From: Olivibacter jilunii
GTDB taxonomy: Bacteria; Bacteroidota; Bacteroidia; Sphingobacteriales; Sphingobacteriaceae
DNA: 64,000 nt
NCBI RefSeq assembly: GCF_900607235.1
Contig: NZ_LR027852.1
Span: forward strand, 1-64,000
Reading direction: 5' to 3'
The position numbers and the translations under genes were made by a program. The notes beneath the pieces are model-generated. The model saw only the letters and a list, made by a program, of their open reading frames with translations. It did not search any database and was not told the origin of the DNA. Positions 7,677 to 17,088 of the stretch are shown in pieces (positions within the stretch are counted from its first letter, which is position 1; each line of letters starts with the position of its first letter).

Positions 7677-10600
7677 ATGAAGTTAATCATGTTAATGACA
7701 AGCCTTTGGCTGTTGTCGGGGATAGCCTACAGCCAAGAACGTTCCTTGCAAGGAATGGTAACGAATGCCAAAACGAAGGAACCGCTTCCCGGAGTGGGGA
7801 TTAAGACGAAAGATGGCACCAAAAGCAGTGTGACGGATGCTGAGGGTCATTTTCGTATCGTGGTTTCCCAAAATACGAAAAGCCTTGTTATTTCATCCAT
7901 CGGTTATGAGACGAAAGAAGTACCTGTTCTGCAACAAGGTTTGCTTCGAATTGAGCTTGTGGAGCAAGAGCAAAGCCTTGATGAAGTCGTTGTAGTAGGC
8001 TACGGTACGCAAACCAAACGTGCGGTAACAGGGGCGGTAGCATCGATTAGTCACGAAAAATTCCAAGACCGTTCTTTCAGTAATGTAGCACAGTCGCTGG
8101 CAGGGCAGTTAGCGGGTGTAAATATTTCCCAATCTCAAGGAGCGCCGGGGCAGTCGCCGAACATTCGAATCCGGGGAACGAGTTCTATTACTGCCGGTAC
8201 CAATCCGCTCTACGTCGTAGACGGCATGCCTATAGAGAACTTTAATTTAAATAATATCAACCCACAAGACATCGAATCTGTGGAAGTACTAAAAGACGCC
8301 TCGTCAGCAGCTATTTATGGTTCAAGAGGAGCCAATGGCGTCGTATTGGTAACGACCAAATTGGGTAAAGCGGGTACAACTCATGTCGGTTTCAACTACG
8401 AGTATGGTATCCAAAAAGTGAGTCGACGGATTGATTTGATGGATGCACAACAGTACATCCAATATTATATCGATGCACACAACAACGGGTGGATCAACTC
8501 GGGAGAAGGTAGAAGTGCTAGCGATCCAAATAGTGTTCGAACCAAGCCTTTTCAAATCCCGGAAGACTTTACCGATCCAGTGAAACGAGCTGCTTTGGGT
8601 ACAGGCACCGATTGGCAGGACGTTATGTTTCGTACAGCCCCTTCGCACCAGGCGCAGTTATCCGTTTCAGGAGGTACGGAAAAAACACAATTTCTGTTTT
8701 CCGGCAATTACCTCGATCAAGAAGCGGTATTAGATCAGAATTATCTAAAGCGTTTAACCCTGCGCTCCAATATTCGGCAACAAGTATCGGATCGATTTGC
8801 TATTGGATTGAACTTAGGTGTGACGGGCGTTTACGATCGTACCGAAGGAACGGAAGGAAAGAGCGATGTCATCAGTCTAGGTTTGCAAAGTGCACCTATA
8901 TTTCCGGTGTATAACGAAAACGGTAACCTCGGATTTAAGGACCCGAATTCCAGCTGGTACCGTTTTGCGCAATATACGGATTTGCAGCTATGGCATCCCT
9001 ACTCGCTCACGAGAGAACTTTACAAGCAAAATAAATCGTTCAATACGCTTGGTAATGCCTTTGCTGAATACACAATTCTTGATGGACTCAAATTCAAAAC
9101 TAGCATCAATGCAAATTTGCTGAATACACGTTACGAAATGTTCTGGAATAAAGATCAGAAGTATGGGTATTCGTCGGCCCTTCCTGCACAGGGAAACGCT
9201 AACTCCCGATTTATGCTTAACTGGCTGTCGGAAAATACCTTAAATTATGATAAGCAGTTCAATGATCACGGTTTGGCTGTCTTATTAGGGTACACGGTGC
9301 AAAAGCAGCGAGATGAATACCAAGCGCTTTCTGCCGGCAACTTTCCCAACAATCTGGTACCGACATTAAATGCCGGAACCGTGAATGGAGGAACTTCACT
9401 TGCCTACGAATGGGCTATGATATCGTATCTCGGTCGCGTGAATTACAATTTCAAAAATCGCTATTTTTTATCAGCAGTATTGCGTCGGGATGGGAGTTCG
9501 CGTTTTGGAGCAAATAACCGCTTTGGCTATTTCCCTTCTATCTCGGGAGGTTGGGTGATATCGGATGAACAATTTTTCGAATCAGTAAAAGCAATTAATA
9601 ACCTGAAATTACGTGCAAGTTATGGGGCAACGGGTAACAATCAGATTCCAAACTACGGTCAGATTGGCCTATTGGGAGCGTCCAATTATGTTTATGGAAG
9701 TGAGCTGGCAACAGGTTTAATGTTGACCAATATTCCTAATCCGGATTTGCGGTGGGAAAGAACCAATATGCTAAACCTGGGTGTAGATGTCGCCTTCCTT
9801 CAAGACCGCTTCCGGTTGAGTGCCGAATTCTACCATTCTGTTACGAATGATCTTTTACTCAATGTACCCGTACCGGATATCACCGGTTTTGCGACACAGT
9901 TAACCAATGCGGGTAAATTAAGGAACCGGGGATTTGAGCTGAATATTAATAGTCGGAATATAGACCGTGATTTTAAGTGGAGTACCGATTTTAATTTGTC
10001 GTTGAACAGAAATAAGGTTCTGCAATTGGGTCCCGGTAATGCGCCTCTACTTTATACCGATTACGTTGTTCAGGTAAAAACGGAAGTCGGCCAGCCTATA
10101 TCAAACTTCTTTGGCTATATATATGATGGTGTTTACAAAAATCAGGCAGAAATAGAAGCGAGTCCAGCCAGAGGTGACGGCTTTACAAAACCCGGAGATC
10201 CAAAAATTAGGGATGTAGATGGCGATGGCCGTATTACAGAAGCCGATCGAACCATTATAGGCAATAACCAACCCGATTTTATTGTAGGTTTGAACAATAG
10301 CTTTTCGTTTAAAGGGATTGAGCTATCCTTTCTTTTCCAAGGTTCATTTGGCGGTGAGATTACCAATCAGCTGGTTCGATTTAATGGTATATGGAATGCC
10401 GGACGCAATGCCTTTGCTAAGGTAGCCAATTATTGGAAATCGGAAAGCGATCCGGGAGATGGCTGGCATTTTAAGCCAACGGTTGATCCCAAAGGTTATC
10501 AAGAACGCTTCTCCAGCTATTGGGTAGAAGATGCCACCTTTGTTCGACTGAAGAACATCCGAATTTCCTATGCCTTGCCACAACGTTGGGTGTCAAAAAC

Positions 10601-10841
10601 ACCGGCAAAAGGAATACGCATTTTTGCCAATGCAGAAAACGTTTATCTGTGGAGTAAATACACCAATTATGATCCGGAGAATACCACTTACCAATCGACA
10701 TCCTATAGCAATATATTTTCGAATGCGGTGCCGTCTGCAACATCAACTGTAAGTGTTCCATCCGGTGCATTTTTAGGAGTGGATTATGGCTCTTATCCGT
10801 TGCCGCGCGTTATTACGTTTGGCGCGAAAATCGATTTTTAG
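7677..10841 (+). CDS. susC: SusC-type TonB-dependent outer-membrane transporter (PUL 1)
   Basis: 1054 aa. Signal peptide to about residue 20 (GIAYSQ), a carboxypeptidase-regulatory-like domain (about 22-95, LQGMVTNAKTKEPLPGVGIKT), a TonB-box-like stretch (DEVVVVGYGTQ, about 102-112), the plug (IRIRGTSSITAGTNPLYVVDGMP, SAAIYGSRGANGVVLVTTK) and a long beta-barrel ending in ITFGAKIDF. Together with SusD it forms the lidded importer that brings oligosaccharides into the periplasm by TonB energy. It opens a four-gene operon with susD, the alpha-glucuronidase-like gene and the rhamnose-mutarotase-like gene, and has the direct-repeat promoter at 7560-7620. Confidence 0.95.
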   Translation: MKLIMLMTSLWLLSGIAYSQERSLQGMVTNAKTKEPLPGVGIKTKDGTKSSVTDAEGHFRIVVSQNTKSLVISSIGYETKEVPVLQQGLLRIELVEQEQSLDEVVVVGYGTQTKRAVTGAVASISHEKFQDRSFSNVAQSLAGQLAGVNISQSQGAPGQSPNIRIRGTSSITAGTNPLYVVDGMPIENFNLNNINPQDIESVEVLKDASSAAIYGSRGANGVVLVTTKLGKAGTTHVGFNYEYGIQKVSRRIDLMDAQQYIQYYIDAHNNGWINSGEGRSASDPNSVRTKPFQIPEDFTDPVKRAALGTGTDWQDVMFRTAPSHQAQLSVSGGTEKTQFLFSGNYLDQEAVLDQNYLKRLTLRSNIRQQVSDRFAIGLNLGVTGVYDRTEGTEGKSDVISLGLQSAPIFPVYNENGNLGFKDPNSSWYRFAQYTDLQLWHPYSLTRELYKQNKSFNTLGNAFAEYTILDGLKFKTSINANLLNTRYEMFWNKDQKYGYSSALPAQGNANSRFMLNWLSENTLNYDKQFNDHGLAVLLGYTVQKQRDEYQALSAGNFPNNLVPTLNAGTVNGGTSLAYEWAMISYLGRVNYNFKNRYFLSAVLRRDGSSRFGANNRFGYFPSISGGWVISDEQFFESVKAINNLKLRASYGATGNNQIPNYGQIGLLGASNYVYGSELATGLMLTNIPNPDLRWERTNMLNLGVDVAFLQDRFRLSAEFYHSVTNDLLLNVPVPDITGFATQLTNAGKLRNRGFELNINSRNIDRDFKWSTDFNLSLNRNKVLQLGPGNAPLLYTDYVVQVKTEVGQPISNFFGYIYDGVYKNQAEIEASPARGDGFTKPGDPKIRDVDGDGRITEADRTIIGNNQPDFIVGLNNSFSFKGIELSFLFQGSFGGEITNQLVRFNGIWNAGRNAFAKVANYWKSESDPGDGWHFKPTVDPKGYQERFSSYWVEDATFVRLKNIRISYALPQRWVSKTPAKGIRIFANAENVYLWSKYTNYDPENTTYQSTSYSNIFSNAVPSATSTVSVPSGAFLGVDYGSYPLPRVITFGAKIDF

Positions 10842-10862
10842 AAACAAGATTTAAGGATAAAA

Positions 10863-12299
10863 ATGATTATTATGACACGCTTATTTAAAGTATATATATC
10901 ACTGTCCATCATCTTCGTCCTGAATGGATGTGGAAAATCTTTTCTGGATCTGGCACCTATTTCCAATGCCAACCAGTCGAACTTCTATCAAACCATTGAG
11001 GATTTTGAATTAGCGGTTAACGCCGCATACGCCACGTTATATACCTTTTACGGTCCGACAAGCGCCGTGTCCTACTTTGCTGAACAACTATCGGACAATG
11101 CTACCCTGTATAATGTGGCAGGTATTCAGTCAGATCGTTGGGCTTTTAAAGACTATAATCTGAAGCCATCTAATACAGAAGTTTATCGCTTTTGGCAAGA
11201 GTGTTACAAAGCTTTGTATAATGTCAATATTGTATTGGATAAAATTGGATCCGCAGAACTCAACGAAACCTATAAAACAGAAGTAATCGCACAGATGCGT
11301 TTTCTCCGCGGCCTATATTATTTCAATATGGTGCAAATGTGGGGAGATATTCCGTTGGTGAGCCGGCCGATTTCCGTTGAAGAAAGCTATGCCACCCTGC
11401 GCTCACCGGAGTCGGAGGTATATGCCTTTGTGGTAGAAGATTTAACATATGCTGCGGCTAATTTACCCGAACCCGCTGCCATCACCTTAGCAGGCAAAGC
11501 TTCGAAATATGCTGCGTTGACCTTACTGGGGAAGGTTTATTTAGCTTTAAACCAAAAGGACAAAGCGGCGGAGAGTCTCTTGCAGGTTTATGGGAAGTTT
11601 AGCTTAATGCCACGGTATGAAGCTTTGTGGGGTGCAAATGTTAAAAATACAGCCGAATCCATTTTTGAAATCCAGTATCAGGGCGGAAGTCCCAATTTGC
11701 CTTTTAGTAGATACTGGCGGGAGTACGCGCCGACAGAGAATTTTGTGCTTACCTTGTATGGTGGCGGAATGAATCAGGTAACGGACGACTTGTATGGTGA
11801 GTTTGAGGAAGGCGATCCGCGAAGAGAACAAACCGTATCCCTGGGATATACCAATAAAGAAGGAACTTTTATTCCCATTAAATTTCAGAATAAATGGGTT
11901 GATAAAGAGGCCCCGGCTCCTGCGGGCGAAGAGTTGAGCAATAATAACTTCATGGTGCTGCGATATGCAGATGTTTTATTGATGTTAGCCGAGGCTACAG
12001 ACGACCCTCGTTATTTAAATGAAGTACGCGCACGTGTCAATTTGCCGCTTTACGGTAGCGACGCTTATCCAAGTAGCCAATATAATAGCCTGGCCCTGGC
12101 CATTGAGCATGAACGAAGGGTGGAGCTAGCCTTGGAGTTTCACCGATTCTTTGATCTGAAGCGGACGGACCGGGCGGTAGCGGTTGTAAGTAAGACGAAG
12201 CCGATCAAGAACGAAAACCAAACGGTATTACCTATTCCGCAAATAGTTATTCAGCAAAATCCGGCGATTACACAAAACCCGGCTTATCAAGGATTATAA
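10863..12299 (+). CDS. susD: SusD/RagB-type surface glycan-binding lipoprotein (PUL 1)
   Basis: 478 aa, slightly short for the family. The signal peptide ends in a lipobox (VLNGCGKS), so the protein is a lipoprotein, probably on the cell surface as the lid of the SusC partner 21 bases upstream. SusD features are visible: FLDLAPISNANQSNFY after the lipobox, a TPR-like helical part (EVIAQMRFLRGLYYFNMVQMWGD, KASKYAALTLLGKVYLAL), and the C-terminal RagB part (NNNFMVLRYADVLLMLAEA, ERRVELALEFHRFFDLKR, LPIPQ near the end). An internal ATG at 10872 (M-T-R-L-F) is an equally possible start. Its glycan ligand is not readable. Confidence 0.93.
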   Translation: MIIMTRLFKVYISLSIIFVLNGCGKSFLDLAPISNANQSNFYQTIEDFELAVNAAYATLYTFYGPTSAVSYFAEQLSDNATLYNVAGIQSDRWAFKDYNLKPSNTEVYRFWQECYKALYNVNIVLDKIGSAELNETYKTEVIAQMRFLRGLYYFNMVQMWGDIPLVSRPISVEESYATLRSPESEVYAFVVEDLTYAAANLPEPAAITLAGKASKYAALTLLGKVYLALNQKDKAAESLLQVYGKFSLMPRYEALWGANVKNTAESIFEIQYQGGSPNLPFSRYWREYAPTENFVLTLYGGGMNQVTDDLYGEFEEGDPRREQTVSLGYTNKEGTFIPIKFQNKWVDKEAPAPAGEELSNNNFMVLRYADVLLMLAEATDDPRYLNEVRARVNLPLYGSDAYPSSQYNSLALAIEHERRVELALEFHRFFDLKRTDRAVAVVSKTKPIKNENQTVLPIPQIVIQQNPAITQNPAYQGL

Positions 12300-12306
12300 A
12301 AAAATT

Positions 12307-15084
12307 ATGAGAAATATTGGATTTGCGTTATTGTTTTACTTTTCCTTTTTTTCGCTTTCATCAGCAGCTACGTCTGAACAAAAAAAGGAACTTGTTTTAG
12401 TAGTGCCAAAGAAAATGTCACCGCGCTTCACGTACGGCACAGATAGTTTGACGAAAACTTTGCGCTCTGCGGGTTATAAAGTGAACGTAGATTCCAGTGG
12501 TCTTAGGAAAAAGTATCAACAACGATCTCTGTTGATTGGTAAGTTTACTGATTTTCCCGATCGTTGGGACGTGCTTTCGAATAGTGAAGTGGAGGAAAGT
12601 TTCCGAATCAAACTGAATACGGGTGGCGGCTACGTCCGGGCAGTTGACGATAGCGGGATTTTATATGGCACGTTGAAATTAGCCGAGACTATCTTGGAAA
12701 ATGGTGGCGTGCTACCCACGGACTTAGTATGTGAAGACCATCCCGAAATGGTATTGAGAGGGACGGCCATCGGTATTCAAAAAACAAGCTATCTACCAGG
12801 AAGAACGGTATATGAATACCCCTATACCCAAGCGGAGTTCCCATGGTTGTATGATAAAAAGCAGTGGATACGGTATCTGGATATGCTTTTGGAAAATCGG
12901 TATAATTCGCTTTATCTGTGGAACGGCCATCCTTTTGCATCTTTAGTGCGCTTACCCGAATATCCTTACGCAGTAGAAGTGGATGAAGAGACATTCAAGA
13001 AAAACGAAGCCATCTTTAAGTTCATTACGGAGGAGGCAGATAAAAGAGGGATTTGGATTATTCAAATGTTCTACAATATTATTATATCCAAACCATTTGC
13101 TGAAAAACACCAACTCAAAACCCAGGATCGAAATCGCCCCATCATACCGATGATTGCGGATTATACCCGGAAGTCGATTGCCGCTTTTGTGGAGAAGTAT
13201 CCAAATGTGGGTTTACTGGTTACCCTTGGAGAAGCGATGGAAGGTGTAGGGCAAGATGACGTGGATTGGTTTACCAAAACCATTATTCCGGGTGTACAGG
13301 ACGGCTTAAAGCGCTTGGGATTACGTCAAGAACCGCCGATTGTTTTGCGGGCACACGACACGGATGCGCCTCGCGTAATGAAGGCGGCTCTTCCCCTTTA
13401 TAAGAACCTCTACACGATGGCTAAGTATAACGGTGAGGCTTTAACAACGTATACGCCGAGAGGGAAATGGGCCGATTTGCATCGTACATTGAGCAAGGCA
13501 GCACCCGTGCATATACAAAATGTACATATCCTGGCAAATTTAGAGCCCTTCCGTTATGGTTCACCGGATTTTATTCAGAAAAGCGTGCAAGCCATGCATC
13601 AGGTGTATCAAGCGAACGGATTGCATTTATATCCACAAGCGTCTTACTGGGATTGGCCTTATGCCGCCGATAAGATCGACAATATGGGGAATAAGCGACT
13701 ATTACAGGTTGATCGGGATTGGCTCTGGTATAAAGCGTGGGCACGCTACGCTTGGAAAGCCAATCGGGATAAAGTTGAGGAGAATGATTATTGGTCGGGT
13801 TTGTTTGCACGGCAATTTGGTGTCAATAAAGAAGCAGGGCTTGCAATAGTAAAAAGTTACGAAGAAATGGGAGAAATTGCCCCTAAGCTTTTGCGTCGTT
13901 ATGGCATTACTGATGGTAACCGCCAAACATTAAGTCTTGGCATGTTTATGACGCAGCTGATCAACCCTTACCGCTACGGACTTTTTACTTTACTCTATGA
14001 GTCGGAAGCACCCGAGGGAGAGATGATCATCGATTATGCCAAGAAAGAATGGAACGGAGAACCGCATATAGGCGAAACCCCAATACAAGTGGCGGATGAG
14101 GTAAAAGAACATGGTCGAAAAGCGGTTGAGTGGATCGAAGAAGTAGGGCATAGTGTGCAACACCATAAAGAGGAGTTTGAACGGATTCGCAATGATATGT
14201 ATTGCTATCAAGCCTTGGCCAACTTTTATGCCGAAAAGGCAAGGGCTGCAATTGCGGTATTGCGCTACAAATATTCAAATGATATAATTGATTTACAGCA
14301 AGCCTTACCCTATCTGGAACGGAGCGTGGAACATTATCGACAGTTGACGGAACTAACCCGTCACACTTATTGGTATGCAAACAGTATGCAGACTACGCAA
14401 CGTAAAATTCCCATTCGCGGCGTAGACGGAAAATATAAAACTTGGGAAGAGTTATTGCCGCTTTATGAAAAAGAGTTGGTCCACTTCAGGCAACAGATCG
14501 ATTCATTGAAAGGGGCACCTAGAAGAGCGGATGTTGCAGTCAATCAGCTTCAATCAGTAGAAGTGAAATTGGAAGATAAAGAGCTGGAATATTATTCGTT
14601 GACCAAGGGCGCGAGTCCATACGCTGACACGCCTGCTAGCCTGTCGGATTTAGCACCCGATTTAATTGGTTTGAAAGGCGTTCGTCTCCGTCAACGGAAA
14701 TTAATCGACACGCTGACAAGCATTCGTTTTAGTACAACAAAGCCTGTTAAATTATTGGTGGGATATTTTAGACAGAAAGACCTTGCCTTCGGAGCGGAGC
14801 ACAGTGAAAATTCATATGCACCGGCGCCTGATTTGGAACACGATGCATCTGCCAACGACTATGGTCAGTCGGAAGTCTTTATTGCCAATGCGATAGCCTT
14901 AGGCGATCAACCCGCTGTAGACATTCACACCTATTCCTTTGCTGCGGGCAAGCACAGCTTAACCCTGCCAAAGGGACAACTCTTGTTGTTGGGATTTATA
15001 GATGGAACTACAGAACTAAAAAATTATGACGCTAATATTGGTGTGCCACCTGATGAACGGAACATCGATTGGTTATTTGAGTAA
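12307..15084 (+). CDS. Secreted alpha-glucuronidase-like glycoside hydrolase (GH67-type N-domain and barrel)
   Basis: 925 aa with signal peptide (SLSSAAT, about residue 22). Residues about 28-145 resemble the alpha/beta N-terminal domain shared by GH67 and GH20 (KELVLVVPKKMSPRF, RSLLIGKF, VRAVDDSGILYGTLKLAETI). A likely TIM barrel follows (HPEMVLRGTAIGIQ, RYLDMLLENRYNSLYLWNG, GLLVTLGEAMEGV, LRAHDTDAP, LYPQASYWDWPYA), then a helical region (about 545-730) and a C-terminal beta domain. The Glu in TLGEA is a candidate catalytic residue. I do not recognise GH115 motifs. It begins 7 bases after susD and ends one base before the mutarotase-like gene, so it is a core enzyme of this operon. Uronic acid removal is the best guess; the family and bond are uncertain. 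Confidence 0.5.
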   Translation: MRNIGFALLFYFSFFSLSSAATSEQKKELVLVVPKKMSPRFTYGTDSLTKTLRSAGYKVNVDSSGLRKKYQQRSLLIGKFTDFPDRWDVLSNSEVEESFRIKLNTGGGYVRAVDDSGILYGTLKLAETILENGGVLPTDLVCEDHPEMVLRGTAIGIQKTSYLPGRTVYEYPYTQAEFPWLYDKKQWIRYLDMLLENRYNSLYLWNGHPFASLVRLPEYPYAVEVDEETFKKNEAIFKFITEEADKRGIWIIQMFYNIIISKPFAEKHQLKTQDRNRPIIPMIADYTRKSIAAFVEKYPNVGLLVTLGEAMEGVGQDDVDWFTKTIIPGVQDGLKRLGLRQEPPIVLRAHDTDAPRVMKAALPLYKNLYTMAKYNGEALTTYTPRGKWADLHRTLSKAAPVHIQNVHILANLEPFRYGSPDFIQKSVQAMHQVYQANGLHLYPQASYWDWPYAADKIDNMGNKRLLQVDRDWLWYKAWARYAWKANRDKVEENDYWSGLFARQFGVNKEAGLAIVKSYEEMGEIAPKLLRRYGITDGNRQTLSLGMFMTQLINPYRYGLFTLLYESEAPEGEMIIDYAKKEWNGEPHIGETPIQVADEVKEHGRKAVEWIEEVGHSVQHHKEEFERIRNDMYCYQALANFYAEKARAAIAVLRYKYSNDIIDLQQALPYLERSVEHYRQLTELTRHTYWYANSMQTTQRKIPIRGVDGKYKTWEELLPLYEKELVHFRQQIDSLKGAPRRADVAVNQLQSVEVKLEDKELEYYSLTKGASPYADTPASLSDLAPDLIGLKGVRLRQRKLIDTLTSIRFSTTKPVKLLVGYFRQKDLAFGAEHSENSYAPAPDLEHDASANDYGQSEVFIANAIALGDQPAVDIHTYSFAAGKHSLTLPKGQLLLLGFIDGTTELKNYDANIGVPPDERNIDWLFE

Positions 15085-15085
15085 T

Positions 15086-15766
15086 ATGAAAAAACTTACT
15101 TGTTGTTTCCTTTGGTTGTTGTTCGCCTGTTCTTCTTTTGCACAGCAGCATGGACAGCCTTATCAATTTGTACAGCTTGTATTGAACGATAGTGACACCT
15201 TATCTGCTGAGTTGATGGCTGATTTGCTGAATCAGTCTGGAAGTAAGGATGGTTTATACCATTGGAGAAATCGCCTTTTATTTTATGGAAAGGAGGAGGA
15301 GGCTATGGCCTTTTATGAGCAAAGTAAAATACGGTTTCCAAAAGCAGAAGTGATGTTAGTCCGCGAACCTTTTTATGTGTTTGATAGGACGCGATGTACA
15401 GACGGTAAGGAAAATAGTCGAAAGCGAGATCATCTAATTCTATCGGCCAATCTAGTGGCTGATAGTGCCAAGCAACAATCGTATCTTGATTATCACCGTC
15501 GGCAATTTGATGAATGGCCGGAAGTATCCGAGGGTTTTTGCAGAGCAGAATTTCAACAAGTGCAGCTATTTAAAACAGGTCGGCAGCTACTATTGGTTAT
15601 CGATATTCCGGAAGGAGCAAATTTTGAAGAACTCAATAAAAGAACGGTGGAAAACAATCCACGAGTCGATGAATGGAATCGTTTGATGTCCACTTATCAG
15701 GAAGGTTTATCCGGTACGAAAGCAAATGAGGTGTGGGTGCGGTTTGAAGTGATGAATGATGAATGA
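15086..15766 (+). CDS. Exported protein with L-rhamnose mutarotase-like domain
   Basis: 226 aa from the ATG at 15086, chosen because it gives a clean signal peptide (MKKLTCCFLWLLFACSSFAQ) and lies one base after the previous stop; the L-F-A-C could also be a lipobox. Residues about 125-226 match the RhaM fold: YHRRQFDEWPEV fits the family pattern Y-x-R-R-H-x-x-x-WPE, followed by QVQLFKTGRQLLLVIDI and WNRLMSTYQEGL. RhaM interconverts the anomers of L-rhamnose and is normally cytoplasmic. Here the position of the catalytic His (H22 in E. coli RhaM) is Gln, while the Tyr and WPE are kept. The N-terminal half (25-120) is unknown to me. It may bind rhamnose rather than mutarotate it. The C-terminal M-N-D-E comes from a TGATGAA repeat. 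Confidence 0.65.
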   Translation: MKKLTCCFLWLLFACSSFAQQHGQPYQFVQLVLNDSDTLSAELMADLLNQSGSKDGLYHWRNRLLFYGKEEEAMAFYEQSKIRFPKAEVMLVREPFYVFDRTRCTDGKENSRKRDHLILSANLVADSAKQQSYLDYHRRQFDEWPEVSEGFCRAEFQQVQLFKTGRQLLLVIDIPEGANFEELNKRTVENNPRVDEWNRLMSTYQEGLSGTKANEVWVRFEVMNDE

Positions 15767-16000
15767 TGAATGATGAGTGAATGTTGAATGATCAATGAGC
15801 TGAGAGTTGTGCGTTTTGAGAAAAGCTATAAGCGATAAGCTTTAGGCTCTAAGGTTTAAGGAATACGAAGCAGCATCCAATATCGATTTGCCGCTTTCTA
15901 CCAACGAATAGTTAATAACTAACAACCAACAACCAATAACTAATAACTAATAACTAATAACGAACAACGAACAACCAATAACAAACAACCAATAACGAAT
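15748..16000. repeat. Heptamer and TAACTAATAAC-type tandem repeats in intergenic region
   Basis: From the last codons of the preceding gene, GATGAATGATGAATGATGA runs through the stop. Then comes AAGCTATAAGCGATAAGC, and from about 15906 a long stretch of imperfect units TAACTAATAAC, CAACCAATAAC, AACAACGAAC up to the start codon at 16001. No promoter box is recognisable; no gene is present. Confidence 0.6.
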
Positions 16001-17077
16001 ATGTTAAAACTAGGAATTTTAGGTTTAGGTGAAGGCCGTAGTACGATTTCTGCGGCCTTGAACAGTTCAAAAATTGAACTGGTAAAAATGTGTGATCTGA
16101 ATGAGGCGCTGTGTAAACAAAGAGCTGAAGAGTTTAACTTTTACGCGTATACTACGCAATACAGCGACTTACTAGAAGACAAATCAATAGACGCTATCGC
16201 TGTTTATACACCTGATAAGTTTCATGCGGAACACGTAAAACTTGCGCTCATGCATGGAAAACATGTGGTTTGCACGAAACCCTTTATTGATAATTTGGCT
16301 GATGCAAAGCCCTTATTGGAGTTAGCGCAGTCGAGTGGAAAAAAAGTTTTTATCGGACAAAGTTCGCGTTTTTTTGAGCCCATGAAAAGGCAGCGTGCCG
16401 ATTTTGAAAAAGGTGTAATCGGAGAATTGATTACGATAGAGGCTTATTATCATGCCGATCATCGTTGGTTTTTAGCGAAACCGTGGTCTTTAGAATCTAA
16501 CTTCAAATGGTTGTATGGCGGCTTAAGCCATCCGGTAGATTTTATACGTTGGTATCTGCCCGATATTGAAGAGGTAATGGGGTACGGCATGTTAAGCAGT
16601 AACGGGAAAGCGGGAGGATTAAAAAACGAAGACACGATGCACTTCATTTTCAAAGCAAAAGATGGCCGTATAGCGAGGGTCAGCGGGGCCTACACGGGGC
16701 CAATTCAACCCGTAACGCGGGATAGCGAAATGAGCTGTATTCTGAGGGGAACAACAGGCTGCAGTCAGAGTGATTATATGGATTTGCGTTATGCCGTCAC
16801 CACCGCTGAGGGAGAGGAAAAGATAATCACTTGGGAACATAAGCTAAAACATTACTTTCGATTTGAAGGAAAAAGCCATCACGCCGGTGAATACCAAAAC
16901 TACCTCGAATACTTCGCCGATAATATAGCGGCCGGGACCACTGCTTATCCTGATATTACTGAAGGTATAGGTACCGTTATCTTATTACAAGCGATGGACC
17001 GTTCATTACGCCTTGGAACCCCTGTAAAGCTACAGGAACTATATGATGAATTCGGTTTAGAGAACCCAATTAGATAA
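16001..17077 (+). CDS. Gfo/Idh/MocA-family oxidoreductase
   Basis: 358 aa, no signal peptide, cytoplasmic. The N-terminal Rossmann fold starts at once (LGILGLGEGRS, residues 4-13), with VYTPDKFHAEHVKLALMHGKHVVCTKP holding the family K-P dipeptide (K93-P94; here CTKP rather than the usual EKP). The C-terminal alpha/beta domain has YGGLSHPVDFIRWYLPD, where H177 and D180 are likely substrate-site residues. Such enzymes use NAD(P) to oxidise or reduce sugars, inositols or sugar acids, or act as hydrolases through transient oxidation. It precedes the sodium symporter gene by 11 bases, so the pair probably imports and converts one released sugar. The substrate is unknown. Confidence 0.85.
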   Translation: MLKLGILGLGEGRSTISAALNSSKIELVKMCDLNEALCKQRAEEFNFYAYTTQYSDLLEDKSIDAIAVYTPDKFHAEHVKLALMHGKHVVCTKPFIDNLADAKPLLELAQSSGKKVFIGQSSRFFEPMKRQRADFEKGVIGELITIEAYYHADHRWFLAKPWSLESNFKWLYGGLSHPVDFIRWYLPDIEEVMGYGMLSSNGKAGGLKNEDTMHFIFKAKDGRIARVSGAYTGPIQPVTRDSEMSCILRGTTGCSQSDYMDLRYAVTTAEGEEKIITWEHKLKHYFRFEGKSHHAGEYQNYLEYFADNIAAGTTAYPDITEGIGTVILLQAMDRSLRLGTPVKLQELYDEFGLENPIR

Positions 17078-17088
17078 AGGATTGAAGG

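Noticed and set aside
12307-15084. Calling the susC-linked enzyme GH115
   Set aside because: The expected GH115 core motifs are not visible; the N-domain and barrel look closer to GH67/GH20-type proteins.
15900-16000. Repeated TAACTAATAAC units resembling a CRISPR or iteron array
   Set aside because: Units are short, imperfect, without spacers, and there are no cas or replication genes.
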